Source: DATJBF01 sp035515475 (lineage in GTDB: Bacteria > Verrucomicrobiota > Verrucomicrobiia > Palsa-1439). Taken from it: 28,387 bases of DNA. Below are positions 16,371-23,918 of the stretch, one piece after another; within the stretch, counting starts at the first letter, position 1; each line of letters starts with the position of its first letter. The notes under the pieces are model-generated. The model saw nothing but the letters and a program-made list of their open reading frames with translations, searched no databases and was not told where the DNA came from. A program made the position numbers and the translations under genes. Where the stretch lies: NCBI GenBank assembly GCA_035515475.1, contig DATJBF010000003.1, positions 1 to 28,387 of the forward strand, written 5' to 3'.

Positions 16371-16371
16371 C

Positions 16372-16674
16372 TCAGCGCGCCGCTTGCTTGCCATACCGTT
16401 TTGTTGGCTTCTCGCGCGCCATCGTCGGTGAAGCGGTCTTGGCCGCAGCGCGCTTGCTGGCATGGAGCACCGTAAACCCGATGACTTCATCCCCTTCATA
16501 CCGGACGATGACGTCTTCATCCGTCAACTCACTCTCGGTGGCACGGCTTGGCTTCTTGAAGTTCACATACAGCGTGTCCGCTTCCGGGTCGTAGGACAGC
16601 CACAGCGAGTGCTGCGGCAATTTCTTCACCGCGGGCACCAGCTTCAAGTACTCGTTGATGTTGGCTGCGGCCAT
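16372..16674 (-). CDS. DUF2283 family protein
   Basis: The product has 100 aa from the ATG at 16674 (MAAANINEYLKLVPAVKKLP). The core has SLWLSYDPEADTLYVNF, then E-S-E-L-T-D-E-D-V-I-V-R-Y and GDEVIGFTVLHAS, which is the DUF2283 pattern: an L-x-Y-D-x-x-A-D-x-L-Y-V strand, a D-x-x-V-x-x-x-Y segment and an I-G-x-x-V-L strand. The family is small, cytoplasmic and of unknown function; members often sit beside toxin-antitoxin or DUF4258-type genes, but no partner is seen here. The C-terminal 25 residues are Lys/Arg/Ala-rich. The frame opens further upstream to 16776, but that extension overlaps the RodZ-like gene and is not DUF2283-like. It is transcribed divergently from the RodZ-like gene, 57 bases apart. 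Confidence 0.85.
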   Translation of the reverse strand: MAAANINEYLKLVPAVKKLPQHSLWLSYDPEADTLYVNFKKPSRATESELTDEDVIVRYEGDEVIGFTVLHASKRAAAKTASPTMAREKPTKRYGKQAAR

Positions 16675-16731
16675 AGCCGAGGCCACTCCGCCGCGCTTGT
16701 TTTCCACTCGTTGCCTCGGTAGTATGCCGTC

Positions 16732-17313
16732 ATGCCCTCGGACTCCATTGGCGAAACCCTGCGCGAGGCGCGGCACAACAAACGCGCCTCACTCGAAGAC
16801 GCGTCGCGCGCGACCAAGATCAAGTTCGAGATTCTGGAGCAACTCGAAGCGGACGAGTTCGACCGGCTGGCCGCGCCGGCGTACACCAAGGGCTTCCTGA
16901 AACTCTATTCCGAATACTTGGGGCTCGACAGTCAGACGATTGTCGACGCCTACCTGCGCAGCCAGGGCGGGTTGCGGCGGCAAGGATTGCACGTCGAGAC
17001 GGAGAAAACCATCCGGGCCCGCAAACCGCGTGAGCTGCAATTGCCGTTGCGGAGCGTGGCGCTGGTGGTGCTCGCCCTGACGGTTGCCGTGTTCGGAGCC
17101 ATACTGGGCAAGAGCCTGCTCTCGCGTCGTGCAGCCCGAGCCAAGCCGGCGATCCAACAGCCGCAGCCGGCCGTAGTGAAGCCTGCCCCGATCGGATCGG
17201 GGCCCGCACCACAACGAGCAGTGGCCCCGGCCATTCCCACGGCGGACTTCGACGCCTATTACCAACCGAAGCACCAATCCCCGCCGGAATTGCTGGAGCC
17301 GACGGGCAAGTAA
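16732..17313 (+). CDS. RodZ-like helix-turn-helix membrane protein (short form)
   Basis: The product has 193 aa. Residues 5-75 are an HTH_25-type domain (SIGETLREARHNKRASLEDASRATKI is the signature region, then LAAPAYTKGFLKLYSEYLGL). Residues about 105-126 form one membrane helix (VALVVLALTVAVFGAILG) after a basic stretch. The rest is a Pro/Ala/Gln-rich external tail. In RodZ the HTH binds MreB and supports rod shape. Here the C-terminal DUF4115 beta-domain is absent, so it is a short relative. The order ftsK - rodZ-like - rimO matches the ftsK/spoIIIE - ymfM neighbourhood known in many bacteria, which supports the call. The stop lies 70 bases before the likely rimO start. Confidence 0.82.
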   Translation: MPSDSIGETLREARHNKRASLEDASRATKIKFEILEQLEADEFDRLAAPAYTKGFLKLYSEYLGLDSQTIVDAYLRSQGGLRRQGLHVETEKTIRARKPRELQLPLRSVALVVLALTVAVFGAILGKSLLSRRAARAKPAIQQPQPAVVKPAPIGSGPAPQRAVAPAIPTADFDAYYQPKHQSPPELLEPTGK

Positions 17314-17318
17314 TCGGA

Positions 17319-17408
17319 AATGGTTAATGGTTGATGGTTGACGGGCAATGGGACAAGTTGTGAAAGGATTCGGTCGTCACCCATGAACCATCGTCCATCA
17401 ACCATTCC
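17319..17408. repeat. Inverted heptamer array overlapping the rimO start
   Basis: The left arm has ATGGTTA, ATGGTTG, ATGGTTG, then ACGGGCA and ATGGGAC (17320-17354). The right arm has CCATGAA, CCATCGT, CCATCAA, CCATTCC (17381-17408), the reverse complement style of the left. The arms can form an imperfect hairpin with a roughly 26-base centre. The probable rimO start codon (17383) lies in the right arm. Confidence 0.75.
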
Positions 17409-18921
17409 GCTCAAGGTCGGCTTGGTCAGTCTCGGCTGCGCGAAGAACCTCGTGGACAGCGAAGTCATGCTCGGTTCGCTGGTGCGCGACGGCATGATGC
17501 TGACCGAGGACGCGCGGGAGGCCGACGTGGTCATCGTCAACACCTGCGGGTTTATCGACGGTGCCAAGCGGGAGTCGATCGACGCGGTCTTGAAGGCGAA
17601 CGAGCTCCGTCAGACCGGCCGGTGCAAGGCGCTGATCGTGGCGGGTTGCCTGACGCAGCGGTACCCCAAGGATCTCCAGAAAGAATTGCCCGAGGTGGAC
17701 GCCATCGTCGGCCTCAACGAAGTCCCGCGGATCGGGCAGATCGTGCGGGAAGTGCTGGGGCGTGTAGGACAAGCTTCCAGCTTGTCCAGCCCCAAGGAGA
17801 TGGACAGGCAGGATGCCTATCCTACTCTCTTCTGGTCCGGCCCGGCGCGCTACGTTCCCGATTACGGCGCGCCCCGGTTCCGGCTCACGCCGACGCATTA
17901 CGCCTACGTGAAGATCGCCGAAGGCTGCAATCACCCGTGCACGTTTTGCAGCATCCCGCGAATTCGCGGGCGACACCGCAGCCGGCCGATGGACGACGTC
18001 TTGGCGGAGATTCGCGCGCTCGTCGCCAACGGTGTCCGCGAGATCAATCTCATTTCGCAGGACACGACGTTTTACGGGAAGGATTTGCATTCAATTCCAC
18101 CGGTCACCCTGAGTGCAGCGAAGGGTCTCGCAACGGAGAATCGAGAAATTTGCCGTCGGACGACAGACGACCCGCTGCGGTTTCGCTTCGCTCAGAATGA
18201 CAAAGCGGGAGACGGAGCGCCGACTCTGGCCGAATTGCTTCGCGCCATCCAGCAGATCCCCGGCGAGTTCTGGGTGCGGTTGCTGTACACGCATCCGGCG
18301 CACTGGACCGACGAACTCATCGAGACGATGGCCGCCGGCGACAAGATTTGCCGCTACGTGGACATGCCGTTGCAACACATCAACGATCGGATGTTGGAAC
18401 GCATGCGGCGTGAGACCGACGGCGAATACATCCGCGCATTGATTCGGCAGATTCGCGACGGCATTCCGGGCATCGCGGTGCGGACGACGTTCATCGTCGG
18501 GTTCCCCGGCGAAACCGAAGCCGAGTTCGAGGAATTGCTGGCGTTCATCAAGGAGACGCAGTTCGAGCGGGTCGGCATCTTCACGTATTCACAAGAAGAC
18601 CACACTCCCGCCGGCGACATGAGCGAGCAGGTGCCGGCGAGGAGGAAGAAGCAGCGCTATCGCCGGGCGATGGCGCTCCAACAGACGGTCTCGCGCGAAA
18701 TTCACGAGCGGTTGGTTGGGGAGACGCTCCGGGTGTTGATCGAGAGGCAGCAGAACGGCAACGCGCCCCGGGCCGGGCGGAAGTGGATCGGCCGGTCACA
18801 TGCCGATGCACCGGAAATTGATGGAAGCGTCTTTGTTCGGGGCGACGCCAAACCGGGCGAGTTTGCCGATGTCCGAATTACCGGGGCAGGCGAGTACGAC
18901 ATCACGGGCAACGTGGTGTGA
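17383..18921 (+). CDS. rimO: Ribosomal protein S12 methylthiotransferase RimO
   Basis: The product has 512 aa; relatives are usually about 430-450. It is a radical SAM enzyme that methylthiolates an Asp of ribosomal protein S12. The N-terminal methylthiotransferase domain has its three cluster cysteines at 19 (SLGCAKN), 55 (NTCGF) and 89 (AGCLTQRY). The radical SAM motif is C182-x3-C186-x2-C189 (CNHPCTFC). The C-terminal TRAM domain carries RSHADAPEIDG, which marks RimO rather than MiaB. The extra length is explained by two in-frame repeat elements: residues about 128-148, between domains, and about 241-273, in a loop of the radical SAM domain. The ATG lies in a heptamer repeat and has only AAAGGA 14 bases upstream; an in-frame TTG at 17338 is an alternative. 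Confidence 0.95.
   Translation: MNHRPSTIPLKVGLVSLGCAKNLVDSEVMLGSLVRDGMMLTEDAREADVVIVNTCGFIDGAKRESIDAVLKANELRQTGRCKALIVAGCLTQRYPKDLQKELPEVDAIVGLNEVPRIGQIVREVLGRVGQASSLSSPKEMDRQDAYPTLFWSGPARYVPDYGAPRFRLTPTHYAYVKIAEGCNHPCTFCSIPRIRGRHRSRPMDDVLAEIRALVANGVREINLISQDTTFYGKDLHSIPPVTLSAAKGLATENREICRRTTDDPLRFRFAQNDKAGDGAPTLAELLRAIQQIPGEFWVRLLYTHPAHWTDELIETMAAGDKICRYVDMPLQHINDRMLERMRRETDGEYIRALIRQIRDGIPGIAVRTTFIVGFPGETEAEFEELLAFIKETQFERVGIFTYSQEDHTPAGDMSEQVPARRKKQRYRRAMALQQTVSREIHERLVGETLRVLIERQQNGNAPRAGRKWIGRSHADAPEIDGSVFVRGDAKPGEFADVRITGAGEYDITGNVV
17764..17825. repeat. 62-bp double-hairpin palindromic element inside rimO
   Basis: The terminal inverted repeat is GTAGGA (17764) and TCCTAC (ending 17825). 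Inside are a perfect hairpin GGACAAGC-TTCCA-GCTTGTCC (17767-17787) and a second, GGACAGGC...GCCTATCC (17802-17822), with one mismatch. It is translated in frame as about 21 residues of the RimO interdomain linker. The REP-like design suggests a dispersed family. Confidence 0.88.
18103..18201. repeat. 99-bp inverted-repeat element inside rimO
   Basis: The left arm starts GTCACCCTGAGTGCAGCGAA (18103) and continues GGGTC to 18127. The right arm runs from GACCC at 18169 to CTCAGAATGAC at 18201. The arms are imperfectly complementary (GTCA-Y-CTGAG...GCGAA...GGGTC). The length is exactly 33 codons, so the reading frame is kept. It is a MITE-like or REP-like element of a different family from the one at 17764. 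Confidence 0.87.
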
Positions 18922-18922
18922 T

Positions 18923-19075
18923 ACCACTTTGAGTTTGTCTTACTCGTCGCAATCTTGTAGAGAAGATGCGGTTGTCACCGATAACCACAATGGATTGCGG
19001 GAGAGATCTTTTGGCGGCCGGGGCAAGGAGTTGCTGGTGATCTGGGAATCCAAAGAGGCGGAGGCCGAACAATGA
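18923..19075 (+). pseudogene. Possible gene remnant or short coupled ORF before the ATPase
   Basis: The plus frame is open after the rimO stop to a TGA at 19073-19075 that overlaps the ATG (19072) of the ATPase gene. The last 30 codons read like real protein (HNGLRERSFGGRGKELLVIW, then a Glu/Ala-rich end). No ATG and no ribosome-binding site precede it in frame. It may be the truncated 3' end of a former operon partner brought in with the ATPase. I cannot name the family. It may also be chance. Confidence 0.25.
19060..19064 (+). promoter_or_regulatory. Ribosome-binding site of the ATPase gene
   Basis: GGAGG lies seven bases before the ATG at 19072, a near-ideal Shine-Dalgarno. Most neighbouring genes have weaker sites. 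Confidence 0.7.
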
Positions 19076-20814
19076 TTACGAAACTAGTAATCAAGAACTT
19101 CAAGCGGTTTGACGACGCGACGGTTGAGCTGGGTTCACCGGTTGTGTTTGTTGGGCCAAACAATTCTGGCAAGACGACGGCACTTCAGGCTTTGGCTCTC
19201 TGGGAGTTGGGACTGCGGCGGTGGATTGAGAAACGTATCGCAGTTAAGAGTATGGCGAAAGAGCGGAGAGGCGTCGTGATTAACCGTCGCGATTTAGTCC
19301 AGCTTCCTGTGCCGCGGGCGGCGTTGCTTTGGAGGGATTTGCATCTGAGACGGACTCCCAAAGGAACAGGCAAAGCGACGCAAAACGTGTTGATCGAAAT
19401 CAGCGTGGAGGGTGTTAGCGATGGGGTCTCTTGGAGTTGCCCTCTGGAGTTTGATTACTCCACAGATGAAACAATCCATTGCCGGCCATCCCGCGAGAAT
19501 GGGGAATCTGATCCGCAGACGGCGGTTCCGTTGCAGGCGCAGGCGGTACGCGTTGCCTATTTGCCGCCGATGTCTGGCTTGGCAGCTAACGAGCGGAGGA
19601 TAGATGAGGGCGCAATCCAGGTTTCGTTGGGCGAGGGTCAGACGGCTCAAGTGCTACGCAATTTATGCTGGAAGCTGTGGGAAGCAGAGCATGACAAGCC
19701 TGAGCAAGGCGAATGGGGATCACTGATATCACAGATGAAGCTGCTTTTCGGAGCTGAACTGAGAGAGCCTGAATACATCACTGAGCGCGGTGAAATCCAA
19801 ATGAGCTATCACGAGGAGTCGTCGAGCAGTCGCAAGAAGACGGAGCTTGATCTTTCTGCCGCTGGGCGTGGTTTGCAGCAGACGTTGCTGCTCTTGGCTT
19901 TTCTCCGGTGGAAACCACGTTCAGTGGTTCTAATTGATGAGCCCGATGCTCATTTGGAAATACTGCGGCAACGACAAATCTATGCCGAACTGACCGACAC
20001 AGTTCGCCGTCTGAACAGTCAACTTATCATTGCTACACATTCGGAAGTCGTGCTGAACGAAGCCAGCCGCGATAGGATTGTGGCGTTCGTAGGCAAGCCT
20101 CACGTAATGCGTCAGAGTGAGCAGGTTAGGAAATCCCTCGCTTTGTTGGGATACGAGCAGTTTCTCCAAGCAGAGACCAAGGGCTGGGTCTTGTATTTGG
20201 AGGGAAGCACGGACCTAGAGGCCCTTCGGGCACTCGCTCAGGCCGCAAATCACAATGCAGCGACGATGTTGGAAGACCCATTTGTTTGCTACGTGTCGAA
20301 CGAGGCGCGCAAGGCTCGGGAGCACTTCTTCGGATTGGCGGAGGCGTATCCACGCTTGCTCGGCGTTGCCGTATTCGACAACACACCCGACGTCACGGTG
20401 CAAGTACACGCGCAACTTCGCGAGGTCAAATGGAAGCGCCGAGAACTCGAGAACTACTTTTGCCACCCCTTCTTGTTGCGGCGCTGGGTGGAACAAGGCG
20501 CTCTTGCAGCAGACCTCTTTGGCTTGGCAGAGTTGGAACGACGCAGGACAGTCATGGAAGAAGCCATCAGAGAGAATACCATCCCTGTGGCCCTCGACGA
20601 CCGCGAGCATGCATTTTGGCAAACCAATAAAGTGAGCGATGAGTATCTTCCTGCAATCTTTGGAGCGTTCTTTAGGAAACTCGACCTTCCCAACTCGATG
20701 AACAAGTCTGACTACTGCCAGTTGGCGAGGCTGCTGAAGCCGGAGGAGGTTCCTACGGAACTCCGAACTGTACTCGATCTCATCACAGAAACCAGCCGTC
20801 AGGCAGTGTATTAG
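19072..20814 (+). CDS. OLD-like ABC-family ATPase with TOPRIM-like C-terminal domain
   Basis: The product has 580 aa. Residues 1 to about 340 are an SMC/RecF-type ABC ATPase: Walker A GPNNSGKT (28-35), signature-like LSAAGRGLQQ, Walker B SVVLIDEPDAHL (284-295) and H-loop IIATHSEVVL (about 320-329). The C-terminal half begins GWVLYLEGSTDLEALRAL (about 371-388), which fits the first acidic motif of a TOPRIM domain. It continues with VAVFDNTPD (near 435) as a possible second acidic motif and WKRRELENYF, a segment I associate with such proteins. In OLD-family nucleases and GajA this pairing cleaves DNA in phage defence. I see no GajB, AriB or other partner. GC content and codon use look lower than in the flanking genes, which suggests transfer. 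It could instead act in DNA repair. Confidence 0.82.
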   Translation: MITKLVIKNFKRFDDATVELGSPVVFVGPNNSGKTTALQALALWELGLRRWIEKRIAVKSMAKERRGVVINRRDLVQLPVPRAALLWRDLHLRRTPKGTGKATQNVLIEISVEGVSDGVSWSCPLEFDYSTDETIHCRPSRENGESDPQTAVPLQAQAVRVAYLPPMSGLAANERRIDEGAIQVSLGEGQTAQVLRNLCWKLWEAEHDKPEQGEWGSLISQMKLLFGAELREPEYITERGEIQMSYHEESSSSRKKTELDLSAAGRGLQQTLLLLAFLRWKPRSVVLIDEPDAHLEILRQRQIYAELTDTVRRLNSQLIIATHSEVVLNEASRDRIVAFVGKPHVMRQSEQVRKSLALLGYEQFLQAETKGWVLYLEGSTDLEALRALAQAANHNAATMLEDPFVCYVSNEARKAREHFFGLAEAYPRLLGVAVFDNTPDVTVQVHAQLREVKWKRRELENYFCHPFLLRRWVEQGALAADLFGLAELERRRTVMEEAIRENTIPVALDDREHAFWQTNKVSDEYLPAIFGAFFRKLDLPNSMNKSDYCQLARLLKPEEVPTELRTVLDLITETSRQAVY

Positions 20815-20850
20815 CAACGCGGGCGGTGGGGGCATGCGTTCCTGGTTCGC

Positions 20851-22071
20851 TTAGCGCGTGCCGCCATCGCGGTCGACCGCCTCCTTGAGCATGTTGAAGA
20901 AGCTCGGAATGGCGGAGGTCACGCGGTTCCAGTTTGAGATCAGCGGGATCCCCAGCGGATCGCGCAGGTATTCGTCGGCCGCAATCCGAATGGCCTTGGT
21001 GAACGCCGCCACCGCCAGCAGTTCGTCGTGACGCCGAAACGGCAGGGCGTTCAACGCGGCGTCGTCCTCGTATTGGGCGACGGCGTCCTGGGCGGAGCGC
21101 AGGTAGCGGACCGAGAGCGTTTTGAACAGCGCATCGGTCAGCACCACGCCTTCGGTGGCGAGGTTGCGAAACAGGGACTTGGCGATGTCCACGCTCATCT
21201 TCGTCAAGCCCCGCGCCGGATCGTCCGCCGACAGCGATTGATGTTTGTGTTCGTAGATGTCGGCCAACTCGACCTGGCAGATGCGGCGGTTGGTGACGTT
21301 GCGGAACACCTCGCAGAGCACGCCCATTTCCAACCCCCAATCCGCCGGTATCCGGTTGAGCCGGGCGAGGTCGGTCAGCATGGAAAACTCACCGGCCAGC
21401 GGGTAGCGAAAGCTGTCGAGGAAATTGAGCAGATCGATGTTGCGGCCGAGGATTTTTTGCAGCGCGCGAATGAGCGGCGTCACCAACAGCCGGGTCACGC
21501 GTCCGTAGAGCCGGTCGGAGACCCGGGCGTAATAACCCTTGCAGAAGACGTAGTCCATGTGGGGACTGGCCAGGGGGAAGACGAGCCGGGCGAGCAACTC
21601 ACGGTTGTACGAGAGGATGTCGCAGTCGTGCAACGCGATGATTTTGCATTGGTCGTCCGCCAGCACCAGGCCGGAAGCCATCCACATGTTGCTGCCTTTG
21701 CCGGGGCCGCCCGGCGAAATGTCGTTGGCCGCCATCAGTTTCGTCAGCTTGCGGATCCGCCGGCCGTCCCGCCACAAGATGCGCACCTCCTGCGGCAGAC
21801 GCCCAAAGAAGCGCCGGGCCTGCTCGAACTCGGCGCGGCTGGCCCGGTCGAGGCCGACCACCACCTGATGGAGGTAGCGGACTTGTTTGAGATAGGCGAC
21901 GATGTTCTTGAGCGCCGGCCGTTCCATTTCCGCGGCCAAGCAAGGCAGGATCAGGGCGACGGGCCGGTGTCGGGCATGCTCGACCAGCGTGTCTTCAATC
22001 GTCTGCAGGTCGTATTTCGCCCCGAGACGATGAAACGTCGTGATCACGCCGCTTTGATGAAAATCGCTCAT
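20851..22071 (-). CDS. GT-A glycosyltransferase, glucosyl-3-phosphoglycerate synthase-like (GT81-like)
   Basis: The product has 406 aa. The ATG at 22071 is preceded by GGAGA about 11 bases upstream. A nucleotide-sugar fold opens with VALILPCLAAEMERPALKNI (38 on), followed by a GPGKGSNMW motif (122-130) and a metal-binding D-C-D (149-151) in IIALHDCDILSYN. Further motifs are KGYYARVSDRLYGRVTRLLVTPL and FRYPLAGEFSML. The G-K-G-x-x-M-W, DxD, G-R-V-T-x-L-x-x-x-P-L and P-L-x-G-E-(F/Y) series is characteristic of GpgS-type enzymes, which transfer glucose to 3-phosphoglycerate to make glucosylglycerate or glycolipid primers. The acceptor here is inferred only. No signal or membrane helix is seen. 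It converges on the ATPase gene and diverges from a GT4 gene, with which it may share a pathway. Confidence 0.78.
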   Translation of the reverse strand: MSDFHQSGVITTFHRLGAKYDLQTIEDTLVEHARHRPVALILPCLAAEMERPALKNIVAYLKQVRYLHQVVVGLDRASRAEFEQARRFFGRLPQEVRILWRDGRRIRKLTKLMAANDISPGGPGKGSNMWMASGLVLADDQCKIIALHDCDILSYNRELLARLVFPLASPHMDYVFCKGYYARVSDRLYGRVTRLLVTPLIRALQKILGRNIDLLNFLDSFRYPLAGEFSMLTDLARLNRIPADWGLEMGVLCEVFRNVTNRRICQVELADIYEHKHQSLSADDPARGLTKMSVDIAKSLFRNLATEGVVLTDALFKTLSVRYLRSAQDAVAQYEDDAALNALPFRRHDELLAVAAFTKAIRIAADEYLRDPLGIPLISNWNRVTSAIPSFFNMLKEAVDRDGGTR

Positions 22072-22205
22072 CGACGATGAAATCTCCTTCGCGTGCCGCA
22101 GTGCTCGATTGTAAGATTAGCTTCTGGTGCGCGAATGCTGCAACCTTTTTCGTCCATGAAACGCAAAATGTTCCCGGGACGCCGTCCGACGTGTCGGGTG
22201 ATATC

Positions 22206-22210
22206 GGAGG
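22206..22210 (+). promoter_or_regulatory. Ribosome-binding site supporting the GTG start at 22215
   Basis: GGAGG lies four bases before the GTG. The frame is open upstream to 22077, but the GTG followed by the first beta-strand (TIAFVHYHLRPGG) is the natural GT4 start. Confidence 0.6.
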
Positions 22211-22214
22211 TTGT

Positions 22215-23384
22215 GTGACCATCGCCTTCGTGCACTATCATCTTCGGCCCGGCGGCGTCACGACCGTGATCCGCAACGCGCAACGGGCACTGTCACCGCA
22301 CCACGATGTGCGGGTGTTGGCCGATTTCGGTTACCACGACGTGCCGGCGCGCAGCCGCAGAGAGTTTGCCGGGGACGCTCGGGCGTTGGCGCAGGAGTTG
22401 GCCGGGCGATTGCGCGGGGTCGACGTGCTTCACACGCACAACATCGGACTGGGCAAACATCCCCGGCTCACTTACGCCGTGAAACTGTTGGCCGAACGCG
22501 GCACGGTGTGCGTCGTCAACCAGGTGCACGATTTTCCCGAGGAGCATCGTCCGGCGCAATTGCACGCGCTGCGGTACTGCACCGGCCGACGCGATGACGT
22601 GTTGTGGAAGAACTTTTGTTATTACGATCTGCCAAACGTGGCGTGGGCGACGTTGACGACGCGCGACGCCGAGCGGCTCGCCGACCGGGGCGTGCCGTCG
22701 AAGAAAATCGGCGTCTTGCCGAACCCGGTGGACGACGAGTATTTCGCGCAGCCGGCGCCATCGGCCACCGCGTTGCGGGAAGTCGCCAAACGCCTGGCGG
22801 CCTTTGCCGTGAGACGGGGTTTTCCCTACAGTTCGCGCAGGAGACTGTTGTTGGCGCCGATGAAGGTCATGATCCGCAAGAATAACGCCGAGGCGGTGGA
22901 GTTGGTGAGGCGGTTGCCGGGCTATCAACTGCTGATCTCGTTGGACGCGTCGTCGGCCCGTGACCGGGCGTACAGCACCCGGTTGAAACGCATGGTTCGG
23001 CGAGCCCGGCTCCCCGTGGTCGTGGGGTTCGGGCAGGAACTGGAAGACCCGCTGCCGTTGTTCCATCTGGCGCACGCGATCGTCACCACGTCCCAGGTCG
23101 AGGGATTTGGCTACACCTTCGTCGAGGGCTGGCTCTGCGGGAAACTGGTTGTTGGCCGCGATATTCCCGAGGTCACGCGCGATTTCGTTGCCGCGGGAAT
23201 GGATTTGCGGCATCTGTATCGAGAGTTGGATGCTGATGCGGTCGGGCGCGTGAAGCGGCTGCTGGCGCGGCCGCCCCGCGCGCTGATCGAGCGCAACCGG
23301 GCGGTGGTGTTGGGGAAATATTCGCTTCGCGCCTACGCCCGGCGGTATGCCGCCCTGTTGCGGCGCGTTCCAGTGCGGGCTTGA
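22215..23384 (+). CDS. Glycosyltransferase family 4 (GT-B fold)
   Basis: The product has 389 aa from the GTG at 22215. The N-terminal Rossmann half begins TIAFVHYHLRPGGVTTVI, including the G-G-V glycine turn typical of GT4 enzymes, and continues with VDVLHTHNIGLGKHP. The C-terminal half has the donor-binding E-x7-E motif EGFGYTFVE (296-304) followed by WLCGKLVVGRDIPEV. Such enzymes transfer a sugar from a nucleotide sugar with retention; donor and acceptor cannot be read from sequence. It is divergent from the GT81-like gene, with a 143-base gap that should hold both promoters. It is cytoplasmic or peripheral to the membrane. Confidence 0.85.
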   Translation: MTIAFVHYHLRPGGVTTVIRNAQRALSPHHDVRVLADFGYHDVPARSRREFAGDARALAQELAGRLRGVDVLHTHNIGLGKHPRLTYAVKLLAERGTVCVVNQVHDFPEEHRPAQLHALRYCTGRRDDVLWKNFCYYDLPNVAWATLTTRDAERLADRGVPSKKIGVLPNPVDDEYFAQPAPSATALREVAKRLAAFAVRRGFPYSSRRRLLLAPMKVMIRKNNAEAVELVRRLPGYQLLISLDASSARDRAYSTRLKRMVRRARLPVVVGFGQELEDPLPLFHLAHAIVTTSQVEGFGYTFVEGWLCGKLVVGRDIPEVTRDFVAAGMDLRHLYRELDADAVGRVKRLLARPPRALIERNRAVVLGKYSLRAYARRYAALLRRVPVRA

Positions 23385-23477
23385 GTTGGAACGCTGCTGA
23401 CGGCAGAATGCGGGAGTCGTTCCGAAGAGAAAGGGCGGGCGATCGCGTGTTCAATAATCACGACAGGGAGGCAAGCT

Positions 23478-23918
23478 ATGGCTGAAGTCCGACGACGTGG
23501 CAACGTTCCGATCCACCTGGTGATTGCCGACACGCTGGAAGCTTCGCGGCTCGAAATCGTGCTGACGAAAGACGGCTACGACGTGGTGTCGTTTCGATCT
23601 GCCAAACAACTGTGGGACAACTTCAAATGGCGTCGGCCGCGCTACATCATCACGGACCGGCGGTTTCGCGAGGAATTCACGACGCTCGACCTGTGCCGCA
23701 ACGTGCGCGCGCAGTACATGCTGCCGTACGTCTACATCCATGTCCTCGGCCGGTCGGGTACCATGGATGTGATTGAGGAGGTCCTGAGCGCCGGTGCCAA
23801 CGATTACAGCGTCAAGCCGATCTCTCCTTCGCAGTTGCGGGCCCGCGTCCGCGTCGGACTCCGCTGGCTGGCTTACATCGACTCGATTGCCGGCTCCCCG
23901 GCGACTACAAAGAGTTAG
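23478..23918 (+). CDS. Stand-alone response-regulator receiver domain
   Basis: The product has 146 aa with no output domain. GGGAGG lies six bases before the ATG. The CheY-like order is visible: Asp18 at the end of strand 1 (LVIADTLEASR), likely phospho-acceptor Asp60 (YIITDRRF), and Lys113 in NDYSVKPIS. The usual acidic pair is reduced to one Asp, and the Thr/Ser expected at the end of strand 4 appears to be Leu in YVYIHVLGRSG. Phosphorylation may therefore be altered, or it may act as an unconventional sensor. The C-terminus ends soon after the last receiver helix with a short Ser/Thr-rich tail. No histidine kinase is nearby. It lies 93 bases after the GT4 gene. Confidence 0.85.
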   Translation: MAEVRRRGNVPIHLVIADTLEASRLEIVLTKDGYDVVSFRSAKQLWDNFKWRRPRYIITDRRFREEFTTLDLCRNVRAQYMLPYVYIHVLGRSGTMDVIEEVLSAGANDYSVKPISPSQLRARVRVGLRWLAYIDSIAGSPATTKS

